Part shown: one piece after another, positions 8,315 through 15,135 of the stretch | Position numbering within the stretch: the stretch's first letter is position 1 | How the letters are laid out: each line of letters opens with the position of its first letter | Assembly: GCA_022072055.1 (NCBI GenBank) | Contig: JAJVIK010000008.1 | Span: 104,111 to 141,979, forward strand | DNA from: a bacterium | GTDB lineage: Bacteria; Hinthialibacterota; Hinthialibacteria; OLB16 | Length of the DNA stretch: 37,869 nt | Direction: 5' to 3' | Position numbers and translations under genes: made by a program | The notes under the pieces: model-generated | The model's input: only the letters and a program-made list of their open reading frames with translations | What the model was told of the DNA's origin: nothing | Databases searched by the model: none

Positions 8315-8359
8315 GGAACAACCTCCGACACCGATTCGCATCGACCTCTTGCGATAGAA

Positions 8360-8396
8360 AAGGCGGCGGGCTGGAGGGCTTGCGGCGCCCCGCCTT
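8360..8396 (-). repeat. GC-rich hairpin in the riboswitch leader
   Basis: On the plus strand AAGGCGGCGGG (8360-8370) faces CCCCGCCTT (8388-8396), pairing with one bulged base. Read on the minus strand the stem is followed by CCTTTTCT. It sits between the intrinsic terminator and the ribosome site of the first propeller gene. It may be a second terminator or a structure that affects translation. Confidence 0.4.
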
Positions 8397-8426
8397 CTTC
8401 GACCCAAGATCGGAGGGGCAAACGAA

Positions 8427-8457
8427 AAGCCCCTCTCGGTGGATCGAGGAGGGGCTT
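8427..8457 (-). terminator. Intrinsic terminator, expression platform of the cobalamin riboswitch
   Basis: AAGCCCCTC and GAGGGGCTT are perfect 9-base arms (8427-8435 and 8449-8457) around a 13-base loop. On the minus strand the stem runs into GGGGCTTTTCGTTTG, a U-rich tail. It lies about 60 bases after the aptamer and 113 bases before the ATG, the place for a termination-type expression platform. B12 binding would then favour termination and shut the two propeller genes off. I did not identify the competing antiterminator. Confidence 0.75.
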
Positions 8458-8518
8458 CGTGGACTTTCCAAGCAACCCATCCGCCTTCTATCCCCGAAGA
8501 AGTGATTGCGGAAAGCCG

Positions 8519-8672
8519 CCCGGACTCGATATTCTGGCTTGCGGATCACCCTACTCGCCGCGTCTTCTCGGCCTTGCGGCCAATGACATGATGCGGCTTT
8601 CGTCCCCGCTTACAGCGACGGGTTCGCGCCGGCTTTTCACCGGCTTCCCGAGGCCGAGGGGCTGTCTATATG
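8519..8672 (-). promoter_or_regulatory. Cobalamin (B12) riboswitch aptamer
   Basis: Read on the minus strand the conserved core of the cobalamin riboswitch (Rfam RF00174 type) is present in the right order: GGGAAGCCGGTGAAAAGCCGG (8649 down to ~8629), then CGCTGTAAGCGGGGAC (to ~8603), then the B12-box hairpin GTCATTG-gccgcaaggcc-GAGAAGAC (8587-8562; consensus GCCACTG...GGGAAGGC, and the G-T-C/G-A-C pair change is compensated), then GATCCGCAAGCCAG (8547-8534; consensus GACCCGCGAGCCAG). The compensated B12-box change argues that the RNA structure is under selection. A strong promoter starts it and an intrinsic terminator follows. Which corrinoid form is preferred cannot be told. Confidence 0.9.
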
Positions 8673-8678
8673 AGCGAA

Positions 8679-8707
8679 ACCATAGGGCCCCCATTCCCGG
8701 CTGTCAA
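8679..8707 (-). promoter_or_regulatory. Sigma70 promoter driving the riboswitch leader
   Basis: On the minus strand a perfect TTGACA (8707-8702) and TATGGT (8684-8679) are separated by exactly 17 bases. Predicted transcription begins near 8672, just before the aptamer core. This makes a complete unit of promoter, aptamer, terminator, ribosome site and gene. Confidence 0.7.
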
Positions 8708-8773
8708 TCGAGATTTGTTGAGGAAGGCGTGATCTGGGCGCCACGGAGGTCCATCTCGAGAATTCGCGGTGGT

Positions 8774-8801
8774 TTGATCCCTGTTTCCGGCGTGTTATCC
8801 T
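8774..8801 (+). promoter_or_regulatory. Putative promoter of the toxin-antitoxin pair
   Basis: TTGATC (8774-8779) and TATCCT (8796-8801) lie 16 bases apart, and point away from the riboswitch promoter. The leader to the antitoxin ATG at 8830 would be about 22 bases. No clear palindromic operator is seen over it. Confidence 0.4.
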
Positions 8802-8829
8802 GAAGAAAGATGAATTGAGGTTCGGCAAA

Positions 8830-9054
8830 ATGGAGACGGCGCGGATTCTATTGGAGACGGACGAGCAAGGGGTCATCCGAGATATTCCGGCACTCCCGCC
8901 GAGTTCTCGGATCGAGGCTATCCTCTATGTTCCGGAGCCCTCGTCGAGTGAATCTGTCCGGAAACCACATCCGTATTTGGCTGAGATAACGGTCATCCAC
9001 GGGGATGTCGAGGGGTCGGTGGTCCCCCCTGAGGAGTGGCTTGGCGAAGCATGA
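8830..9054 (+). CDS. Putative VapB-position antitoxin (no recognised DNA-binding domain)
   Basis: A 74-residue protein whose gene overlaps the VapC gene by four bases (ATGA), the usual antitoxin-toxin layout. The start is the ATG at 8830, with GAGG nine bases upstream; an in-frame TTG at 8815 is possible. The N-terminus (RILLETDEQGVIRDIPALPP) has the look of an AbrB/DUF2281-like strand region, followed by SRIEAILYV. The C-terminus ends in a GDVEGSVVPPEEW motif that would be expected to wrap the toxin. I see no Phd, RHH or HTH motif. Antitoxin function rests on position and partner. Confidence 0.6.
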   Translation: METARILLETDEQGVIRDIPALPPSSRIEAILYVPEPSSSESVRKPHPYLAEITVIHGDVEGSVVPPEEWLGEA

Positions 9055-9458
9055 TCCTACTGGACACTCATACATGGCTCTGGTGGGTGTGTCAGGACAA
9101 GGATCGAATTCCGACGTCCGTTTCGTCTCGCATAGAGACCGCCAAAGACCCAGTCGCTGTGGCAAGTGTCTCCTGTCTCGAAATAGCTCTTCTTCAAAAA
9201 AAGGGGAGGATCGAGATCAGATCGGGCCTCGAAGAGTGGTTTGATTTGGCGCTCGTCGGTTCTGGAATCCACCTTCTTCCACTTACCCCAACAATTGCGG
9301 CGCGCTCCAGCATGTTGCCTGACATCCATCGGGACCCGGTGGATCGTGTTCTGATTGCCACGGCTCAGGTGAACAATGCGGTTTTCTTGACCAGGGATAA
9401 GGACATCGGGCGTTTTCCAGGCGTAGAGGTTCAATGGGATGGAAAAGCAGAGGGTTAA
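9051..9458 (+). CDS. vapC: VapC-family PIN-domain toxin
   Basis: A 135-residue PIN-domain protein of the Sll0205-like VapC group, a predicted Mg-dependent RNase toxin. The start is the ATG at 9051 that overlaps the antitoxin stop; it gives the standard MILLDTHTWLWW N-terminus. The acidic site is complete: Asp5, Glu44 (SCLEIAL), Asp98 (DPVDRVLIATA) and Asp116 or Asp118 (TRDKDI). The pair is less GC-rich than its neighbours (47% and 57% in two 60-base stretches I counted) and contains a run of seven A, as expected of a recently acquired module. It ends 13 bases before the convergent thioredoxin/TPR gene. The RNA target is unknown. Confidence 0.9.
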   Translation: MILLDTHTWLWWVCQDKDRIPTSVSSRIETAKDPVAVASVSCLEIALLQKKGRIEIRSGLEEWFDLALVGSGIHLLPLTPTIAARSSMLPDIHRDPVDRVLIATAQVNNAVFLTRDKDIGRFPGVEVQWDGKAEG

Positions 9459-9471
9459 CCCCGGCGCGGCG

Positions 9472-10752
9472 CTACTCTTTCACCGGGCGGCGGGTCAGAT
9501 CCCCTTGGCCCTTCTCTCCCTCGCTGGGGTTGAAATCCACCTCCCCCATCTGATCCATTCCATCCGGTCCAATCGAATACAGGAGGAAATCCTCCGGCTC
9601 CTCGAAGTGGAGATAGTGATACTCCGAGCCGAATAGGAACGGGTCGCGGAAGGCTTCCACCGCTTTGGGGTCCTCGAACAATCTGAAGATCTGGTCGGGA
9701 TATCCCCCCTTCGCCTGGAACGCCTCCGCGAGCATCGCGGCAAGATGGTCGAGGTCCTCGTTGGCCTTGCGCAGCCGCTCCTCGTAGGAGAGGGAAGGAT
9801 CGCCCAAATCCTCCGGCTCCTTCGCGATTCCCCCTCCCCCGCGCACCCCCGGATACCCTTCTCCGGCGAGCACAAACAAACCGCCGCGCACCGCCGCGCG
9901 ATAGCGGTCGAGCCGTTCCCGGTCGGCCGCCTCCTGGACCTTCCTCAGCGCTTCCTCCAACAGCCGAGAGGCCTCCTCGTTTTCCGATCGGTCATTCAAT
10001 AGGAGCGCGAGTCGCACCAAGACATGCACCGTTTCCTCATCGGTTGCTCCTTTCACCGAGAGATCCCAGGCTTCCCGGTAGCGCCGGATGGCGTCCTCGA
10101 AGCGTGAGGTTTCATAGGCCAGGTCCCCACGTTTGCGCGCGATCCCGCGCCGCAGCTTAGTCTCCCCGCTCGCGCCGGCCTTGTAGGCCTGCTCAAGCAG
10201 AGACTCGGCGCGCTTGGCGTCGCTGAGCCGCCGCGCGAGCTCCGCCTCCTCGATGAGCGAGGTGACCGATTTCACTTCGCCCGTCGCAAACTCCACCGTT
10301 TCCCCCCCGCGCAAGTCGGTCTCGAAACCGGCCTCGAGGAATGCCAGCACTCTTTCGCGCTCATCGAGTTCATCCAGAACAGAGACCACCCGTTTCGCCA
10401 AGGGGGCATCCGTCCGGGTGTCCAGGAGCACAAGCGCGGGGACTGATCGGACAGGAAGGCCGGAAACCGCCTCGCGGTTGGTTTCAAGGTTCAGGCAGAC
10501 CTTGCAGAACATCGACAGAATCTCGCGGACTCCCCGCCATCTTCGGAAACGCCCCTCGACCGCCAGGCTGTCCGTGCTCCAGTCGGCCCAGACCAAGATC
10601 AACGCCGGGCGTTCGCCGCCGAGCTGGCAGAGCTCCAGGTCGTCGAGACTGCTCATCCATTCGGGATCCGACGAAAAGGGGCCTTTCCCGTCGGGTGGTT
10701 CACACCAGCAGGGGTTTAGGACACAGAGGAAGAGAAGAGCATGCCAACGCAT
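9472..10752 (-). CDS. Exported thioredoxin-fold / TPR / pseudopilin-like fusion protein
   Basis: A 426-residue protein from the ATG at 10752, chosen because a signal-like hydrophobic N-terminus (MRWHALLFLCVLNPCWC) follows; the frame continues upstream only as overlap with the next gene. Residues ~45-145 have a thioredoxin fold (LILVWADWSTDS, then VRSVPALVLLD with the cis-Pro), but the WCxxC active site is replaced by WSTDS. A CKVC pair at 83-86 lies in the next strand, not the active position. Residues ~165-285 are TPR-type helix pairs. Residues ~325-410 resemble the C-terminal domain of GspG pseudopilins: a helix (LDHLAAMLAEAFQAKGGYP), then RDPFLFGSEYHY and FLLYSIGPDGMDQMG. It lies 65 bases downstream of the PA14-glycosyltransferase gene and is probably co-transcribed. 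Confidence 0.65.
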   Translation of the reverse strand: MRWHALLFLCVLNPCWCEPPDGKGPFSSDPEWMSSLDDLELCQLGGERPALILVWADWSTDSLAVEGRFRRWRGVREILSMFCKVCLNLETNREAVSGLPVRSVPALVLLDTRTDAPLAKRVVSVLDELDERERVLAFLEAGFETDLRGGETVEFATGEVKSVTSLIEEAELARRLSDAKRAESLLEQAYKAGASGETKLRRGIARKRGDLAYETSRFEDAIRRYREAWDLSVKGATDEETVHVLVRLALLLNDRSENEEASRLLEEALRKVQEAADRERLDRYRAAVRGGLFVLAGEGYPGVRGGGGIAKEPEDLGDPSLSYEERLRKANEDLDHLAAMLAEAFQAKGGYPDQIFRLFEDPKAVEAFRDPFLFGSEYHYLHFEEPEDFLLYSIGPDGMDQMGEVDFNPSEGEKGQGDLTRRPVKE

Positions 10753-10817
10753 GGAACCCACATCCGCATTCGTTTGGGCGGCTGATTGGGGCCACCCCCG
10801 AAGAGGTGTTCCATCCC

Positions 10818-13802
10818 TTAATAGGATAGCGCGCTTTGTGGGATCAGCGCGCGCCCTTGGCCGGGAACCTGCCAGTAAAGGCGGAGCGCTTCGCCGCCGC
10901 CGATGTTGTCGGTGTAACGCACTCGGATCGGATGCTTGCCCTTGGTGAGTTCGATGGTCCCCGGAGCCGGGCGATTCTTCTGGTTCCCGCCGCTTGGGGA
11001 TTCCACCACCTTCTTCCCATCGATCTCCACCAGTGCGTAGTCCCAGGCCTCGGTGACAATCGTGTAATTGCCCTCCTTGGGACATTCCAGAAAACCGTTC
11101 CATTCCACGCTCATTGGGAACCGGTAAGGGCCATTCCAACGGTAGTTGATGTACGGGTCAACCCAGACGAAAAGCGGCTTTCCGTCCCAGCGCCGCGCGC
11201 CATGCCAGAATGTCATCCTCAGACCGTTCGGAATTATCCCTCGATCATGGAAGCGCTCGCCGCGGAACTCCTCCCAATTCGAAGACCCGGGGGGCTGATA
11301 AAACGCTCGGGTGGGTTGAGCGTAGGTCTCGCTCTCCAGAATGAACTCCACTTGGTGCGCTCCGGCGAGGAGCTCCTTGCGGGCCTCAAGCGCCCCCGCG
11401 CCGGGTGTGGCCTCCAGAATCACCTCCGAATCCACCAGCAAGGTGAAATGGTCGATGGTTTCAGCCCGAAACCCGTACGATCCCTCTTGCCCCTCCGGAA
11501 TCACCCAGAGCGCCTTCCCCCTCACCTTGAAAGGGGCCTGGAGCGGCTGCTCCTCTGGGGTGAGCGAAAGCGACGGGTAGGTGATCGGCTCCCCTTGAGG
11601 GGTGTCGCTCCCATCCCGGGAGAGTGTTTGAACGGAGAAGCCGCGATGGCGCTTCTTGACCTCGACCGGCACACGGTAGGCCGCGAAAATCTTGTTGCCG
11701 AAGGGATCCACCGGATCCTCGCGGGGAACCTCAGGGTAAAGCCATTCGATCCAGACATTCTTGTCGGGACGGTTCCAAGGCTCCATCACGATATAGAGGG
11801 CGTCCTCATCATCCGCGTAACGCGCCGGAAGCTCCTGCTGGAGGTAGAGGTGGTTGCGCCAGATTCCGGGCGGGTTCAGGAGTCGTAGCGCGTTGTGGCC
11901 GTTGGCGTCGCTGACCGCGTAAAACTTCCCCTTCTGGTTGTTCACATAGTGCGCCATGTCCACGAACTTGGCGTCGAAGTGGATATAGGGATCGATCTTG
12001 GTGACCTGATCCTTGAAATAAAGGTTGTATTCCCCGCGCCAATAAACAATGGCGATAAGGGCCATCAAGGTGTAACCGCACCAGCGCAGCGGCTCGGCGA
12101 GCCAGCGCCTTCCGGGGAGCCAGTCTTCGGCCAGAGTCATCACCGCAAGCCCGACCTCCCGTAGCGCCACCGCGCTCCAGATGGCGATCACCGGCATGAC
12201 GCACAAGGTCCGCAGCGCTTGCGGGGCCTCGATCGAAAGCACCCCGGGCAGCAGCATGGCCACAAACCAACCGAGCGAGAAGAGCCCAAGGCGGCTCCGC
12301 CAGCACGCCAACGCCCAGGCCGCGCCGAGTGGGAAAAGCGCCGCGAGCAGCGGGTGCACCATCGGGGCGAAGGGGTGATTGTGACGCGGGTTGGAGTCGC
12401 CTCGGACATGGAACATGCGCAGCGTCGTGTACAGCGTGTCCCTCACCCGCTCCCAGTTGGGACGCAGCGGTTCGTTCGAGTTCACGATACTGACCATGTT
12501 GAGCCGTTCCGAGAACGCCTCCGGGTGGGTGCGACGGTATTCCAGCATCTCGCTCGCGCACCAATAGGCCGAGGCGAGAAACAGGATAAGTCCGATCACG
12601 TTCCAGCGCAGCAGATGGCGTTGCAGGACCCAGCGCACGGCGAGAAAACCGGCAAGCACCCCAGGCAAGAGATACAGCGGCTTGTAAGAATAGACCCCCA
12701 GCCCGAAGCAGTATCCCGCGAGGAGCCACATCGGCGCGGTTTTGAGCAGATGCCATCCCCAAGGGATCAAGGGGACACGCTCCTCCTGGGATTCGGCCTG
12801 GACCTTGGGCGGGGAGTCTTTGTGCTTGAAGGCCAGAAAGAAGAAGACTCCGGTAAGGGTGATGATCAAGGGGGCCTCGATGGCGTCATAGGCCACGCGC
12901 GAAAAGTTCACATGCCAACGCATGGCCGCGAGAAACGCCGCGCCCAAGAACGCCGTGGGAACATCGCAGAGGACCCGCAGAAGGAAGTACAGCGCGAGCA
13001 CGCCCAATAGGCCGGCGATCATGGTCGGAAGGCGGATGGTGAAGATGGAGGTTCCGAACCACTTCATCGCGAGCGCGATCTGATACATGTGCATGGTGGC
13101 CTTGCCGAATCCCTGTGTTGTGAAGACCGGGACCGCCATGTCCTCGCGGTGACGCTCCATGCCGCGAATTTCGGCGCGGAGACGGTCGATTTCAGCCTGC
13201 AGGTTCCGTTTGGCCGCCTCCTCGGTCGCCGCGGCTTGTTCATCGAGCTTGGCGGCGAGCTGCTCTTTCCGCTCGTGGATCTGTTGGTCGAGCTCGGCGA
13301 TCCGCTTCTGAGTTTCCGGCTCCCATTCGCGGATGAAATCACGCCCGATCATGGCGTTGGTGCTTTCGTCATAGTGCAACCCGAAGGGGTATATGTTGCC
13401 CAGGTGGAAGCGCATGAAGCCCGCCACCAACAGGAGAATGACCACCAGTCCCGCCTCAACCGTTGGCGGGACCCGGATCCGGCGCTTCGAGGGCATGTCG
13501 CGGACCAGGAGGACCCCGAGGGCGAACAGCGCCATCGCCGCCAACAGGTTTCTGTAGCCCGGCCAGGAGCCGTTGTAGTCCACCCAGGGAAAGCGATCCG
13601 GGAAACGAGGGTCGAGGAAGGGTTTGAGGGTGATCTCGGTCCCCGGGCGCAGATCCTTGGTTCCAAAACCGATCAGATTCGCCAGGGAGAGCTCGGCATA
13701 AGCGGCCCACACAAGCGCCGCGAGCAGGACCGGAAGCGCCAGTAAGAGCCGCCACTTTCTAGGAATAAGCGGGGCTGCCTGTTCGGGTGATTGCGGCGGC
13801 AT
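10818..13802 (-). CDS. PMT/GT39-like membrane glycosyltransferase with inserted coiled coil and C-terminal PA14 domain
   Basis: A 994-residue protein combining a GT-C glycosyltransferase with a carbohydrate-binding-type domain. Residues 18-38, 85-100 and 115-131 are membrane helices; the first large loop holds the catalytic-type Asp145-Glu146 (FGLHYDESTNAMIGRDF). Immediately after, residues ~158-222 are a charged coiled coil (KRIAELDQQIHERKEQ...AEIDRLRAEIRGMERHRED) where normal family members have a short loop. The remaining helices run to ~600. Residues ~840-994 form a PA14 domain (GIIPNGLRMTFWHG, then GNYTIVTEAWDYALVEIDGK and GKHPIRVRYTDNIGGGEALRLYW), facing the periplasm. The membrane enzyme would transfer a polyprenyl-linked sugar; PA14 may hold the acceptor glycan. 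The start ATG at 13802 has only a weak ribosome site. Confidence 0.75.
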   Translation of the reverse strand: MPPQSPEQAAPLIPRKWRLLLALPVLLAALVWAAYAELSLANLIGFGTKDLRPGTEITLKPFLDPRFPDRFPWVDYNGSWPGYRNLLAAMALFALGVLLVRDMPSKRRIRVPPTVEAGLVVILLLVAGFMRFHLGNIYPFGLHYDESTNAMIGRDFIREWEPETQKRIAELDQQIHERKEQLAAKLDEQAAATEEAAKRNLQAEIDRLRAEIRGMERHREDMAVPVFTTQGFGKATMHMYQIALAMKWFGTSIFTIRLPTMIAGLLGVLALYFLLRVLCDVPTAFLGAAFLAAMRWHVNFSRVAYDAIEAPLIITLTGVFFFLAFKHKDSPPKVQAESQEERVPLIPWGWHLLKTAPMWLLAGYCFGLGVYSYKPLYLLPGVLAGFLAVRWVLQRHLLRWNVIGLILFLASAYWCASEMLEYRRTHPEAFSERLNMVSIVNSNEPLRPNWERVRDTLYTTLRMFHVRGDSNPRHNHPFAPMVHPLLAALFPLGAAWALACWRSRLGLFSLGWFVAMLLPGVLSIEAPQALRTLCVMPVIAIWSAVALREVGLAVMTLAEDWLPGRRWLAEPLRWCGYTLMALIAIVYWRGEYNLYFKDQVTKIDPYIHFDAKFVDMAHYVNNQKGKFYAVSDANGHNALRLLNPPGIWRNHLYLQQELPARYADDEDALYIVMEPWNRPDKNVWIEWLYPEVPREDPVDPFGNKIFAAYRVPVEVKKRHRGFSVQTLSRDGSDTPQGEPITYPSLSLTPEEQPLQAPFKVRGKALWVIPEGQEGSYGFRAETIDHFTLLVDSEVILEATPGAGALEARKELLAGAHQVEFILESETYAQPTRAFYQPPGSSNWEEFRGERFHDRGIIPNGLRMTFWHGARRWDGKPLFVWVDPYINYRWNGPYRFPMSVEWNGFLECPKEGNYTIVTEAWDYALVEIDGKKVVESPSGGNQKNRPAPGTIELTKGKHPIRVRYTDNIGGGEALRLYWQVPGQGRALIPQSALSY

Positions 13803-13849
13803 GAGGGAGAGAGATTAGGGGAGGACCGGAGGGACCGTCAATTCCAAAC

Positions 13850-13885
13850 CGGTCGCGCGACCCCTCTTGGGGGACCGCGCGACCG
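13850..13885. repeat. Long GC-rich hairpin
   Basis: CGGTCGCGCG (13850-13859) and CGCGCGACCG (13876-13885) are perfect arms. Inside them CCCC (13861-13864) pairs with GGGG (13869-13872) around a TCTT loop, with a small internal loop between. No T-run follows on either side, so it is not a typical intrinsic terminator. Confidence 0.65.
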
Positions 13886-14002
13886 ATCTGGAGTGGGAAG
13901 GATGAAAACCGCCCCCCCGTTTGCCCTGGCTTCGGGGGAGCCGACTCGTATGATGATCGCCTCAAGAGGGGCGAATGAATCCGCTTTCGGTTGTTCTCTT
14001 TA

Positions 14003-14075
14003 ACGGTAGGTCCTGGGAGAAGGACCGATTGGGCTGAGGGGCTAACGGGAGCTTTCTGGGCCCAGGACCTACCGT
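14003..14075. repeat. 15-base perfect inverted repeat
   Basis: ACGGTAGGTCCTGGG (14003-14017) and CCCAGGACCTACCGT (14061-14075) are perfect complements around a 43-base spacer. The arms are long enough to resemble ends of a small non-coding mobile element, but I see no flanking direct repeats. Confidence 0.7.
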
Positions 14076-14091
14076 CTTGGTTGAAAACCCC

Positions 14092-14130
14092 GGCGTGGGA
14101 CTATTCGTGGAGCCGCCGAACTCCCACGCC
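14092..14130. repeat. 9-base inverted repeat
   Basis: GGCGTGGGA (14092-14100) and TCCCACGCC (14122-14130) are perfect complements around a 21-base spacer, only 16 bases after the previous repeat. The three together suggest a composite palindromic element. Confidence 0.6.
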
Positions 14131-14315
14131 AGGGCCACTCTCTCATCTATCTCGATCACCCGTGGCGGCGATTGGAACCTCCGCCGGTGTGTTTGCCCTT
14201 TTTGTTTCCGACAGCCGTGTTGATTTGCAGTGCGTGTGCCAACCCATTCCGCGAATGAATTCCCAAGGAAATCCCGGGATCGAGGCCAACCCTTGGCTGG
14301 AGTCGAGGCGGCCCG

Positions 14316-14334
14316 TCATATCAGCGGGATATGA
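14316..14334. promoter_or_regulatory. Operator-like palindrome upstream of the lpxH-like gene
   Basis: TCATATC-AGCGG-GATATGA is a 19-base perfect dyad 67 bases upstream of the LpxH-like start, and a third half-site-like CATATC follows at 14337-14342. It is AT-rich in an otherwise GC-rich region, which fits a repressor operator. The regulator is unknown. Confidence 0.4.
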
Positions 14335-14400
14335 ACCATATCGAGGTGAACTGGGATTCGCTCTTGCCAGACAGGCTTCATTCTGAGAAAAGAGCACCCC

Positions 14401-15135
14401 GTGACCGGCCCGACTGTCTTCGTTTCGGATGTGCATCTCGACCACAAGGTTCCCCACCGGATCGACCGGTTTGAGCGATTCCTTTTCGAGGACCTCCCAA
14501 GCCTCGGGTGCTCGGACCTCTATGTCCTCGGGGACTTGTTCAACATTTGGTACCGGGACCCGCGCCTGGAGGTCCTATTCGGGGCGCGCGTGTTGGAGCT
14601 GCTCAAGCGTTTTGTCGAGACCGGCGGAAGACTGGAGTATGTGGTGGGGAATCGGGACTTTGCGCTCTGTTTTGACCGCTCGCTGCCCCTTCCTTTTCCG
14701 ATCCATCGACGGAAGATCGAGCGAAAGATCGGCAAACGCGCCTTTTACCTGTGTCACGGGGATGATCTCTGTAAGCGTGACTGGGGCTACCGTCTCCTGC
14801 ATGGGGTCATCCGCCAGACCCTCCCGATGGCTCTGTTTCATTCGCTTTCCAGCAATTCCAAGGAGTGGATTGTGGCCCAGCTGATCAACCTGACCCATGA
14901 GGTCACCCGCCGCAAGGCGCTCTGGAAGACCTTGCCGTACTGGCCCTATGTCCACGCTCAGGTGGATCGCGGGGTGGATGTCTTTGTCCAGGGGCATATT
15001 CACCACCGGGCCTGCCGACTTCTGGAGGGGTCCCATCGACGTGGGCGGCATTTCATCCTTCCCAGATGGTTCGACCGCGCTTGCGGCCTGCTCTATGATC
15101 CGGAGGGCGATGGTTTCGCGTTTTTCGACCGATGA
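14401..15135 (+). CDS. LpxH-like UDP-2,3-diacylglucosamine pyrophosphatase (metallophosphoesterase)
   Basis: A 244-residue calcineurin-like phosphoesterase close to LpxH, which in lipid A synthesis splits UDP-2,3-diacylglucosamine into lipid X and UMP at the inner membrane. All metal-ligand blocks are present: SDVHLD (Asp10, His12), LGDLFN (Asp45), GNRDF (Asn84), CHGDDLC (His119) and GHIHH (His199, His201). The GNRDF and HGDxLC blocks and an NSKE segment (~152-155) are LpxH-typical. The block usually written GDLFE/D has Asn here. The start is GTG. Its stop overlaps the UbiA-like start by four bases (ATGA), so the two are translated together. No other lipid A gene is in the window, so a different phosphorylated lipid substrate is possible. 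Confidence 0.7.
   Translation: MTGPTVFVSDVHLDHKVPHRIDRFERFLFEDLPSLGCSDLYVLGDLFNIWYRDPRLEVLFGARVLELLKRFVETGGRLEYVVGNRDFALCFDRSLPLPFPIHRRKIERKIGKRAFYLCHGDDLCKRDWGYRLLHGVIRQTLPMALFHSLSSNSKEWIVAQLINLTHEVTRRKALWKTLPYWPYVHAQVDRGVDVFVQGHIHHRACRLLEGSHRRGRHFILPRWFDRACGLLYDPEGDGFAFFDR

Larger units (their letters stand above)
13803..14400. other. Gene-free region with several strong palindromes
   Basis: This ~600-base gap lies between divergent genes. I see no convincing gene. It carries four separate inverted repeats, listed individually. No tRNA, SRP RNA, RNase P or tmRNA signature was found by eye. It must hold the promoters of the flanking glycosyltransferase and LpxH-like genes, but no clear -35/-10 pair stands out. 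Confidence 0.5.

Noticed and set aside
7073-8803. A 576-codon plus-strand frame across the propeller gene and the riboswitch
   Set aside because: It runs through the aptamer and terminator and is antisense to a gene with signal peptide and ribosome site.
9452-9461. GGGTTAACCC palindrome at the end of vapC
   Set aside because: It is ten bases long and includes the stop codon; nothing else supports a site.
13991-14386. A 131-codon frame in the palindrome-rich gap
   Set aside because: TTG start, no ribosome site, no recognisable family, and it crosses three perfect inverted repeats.
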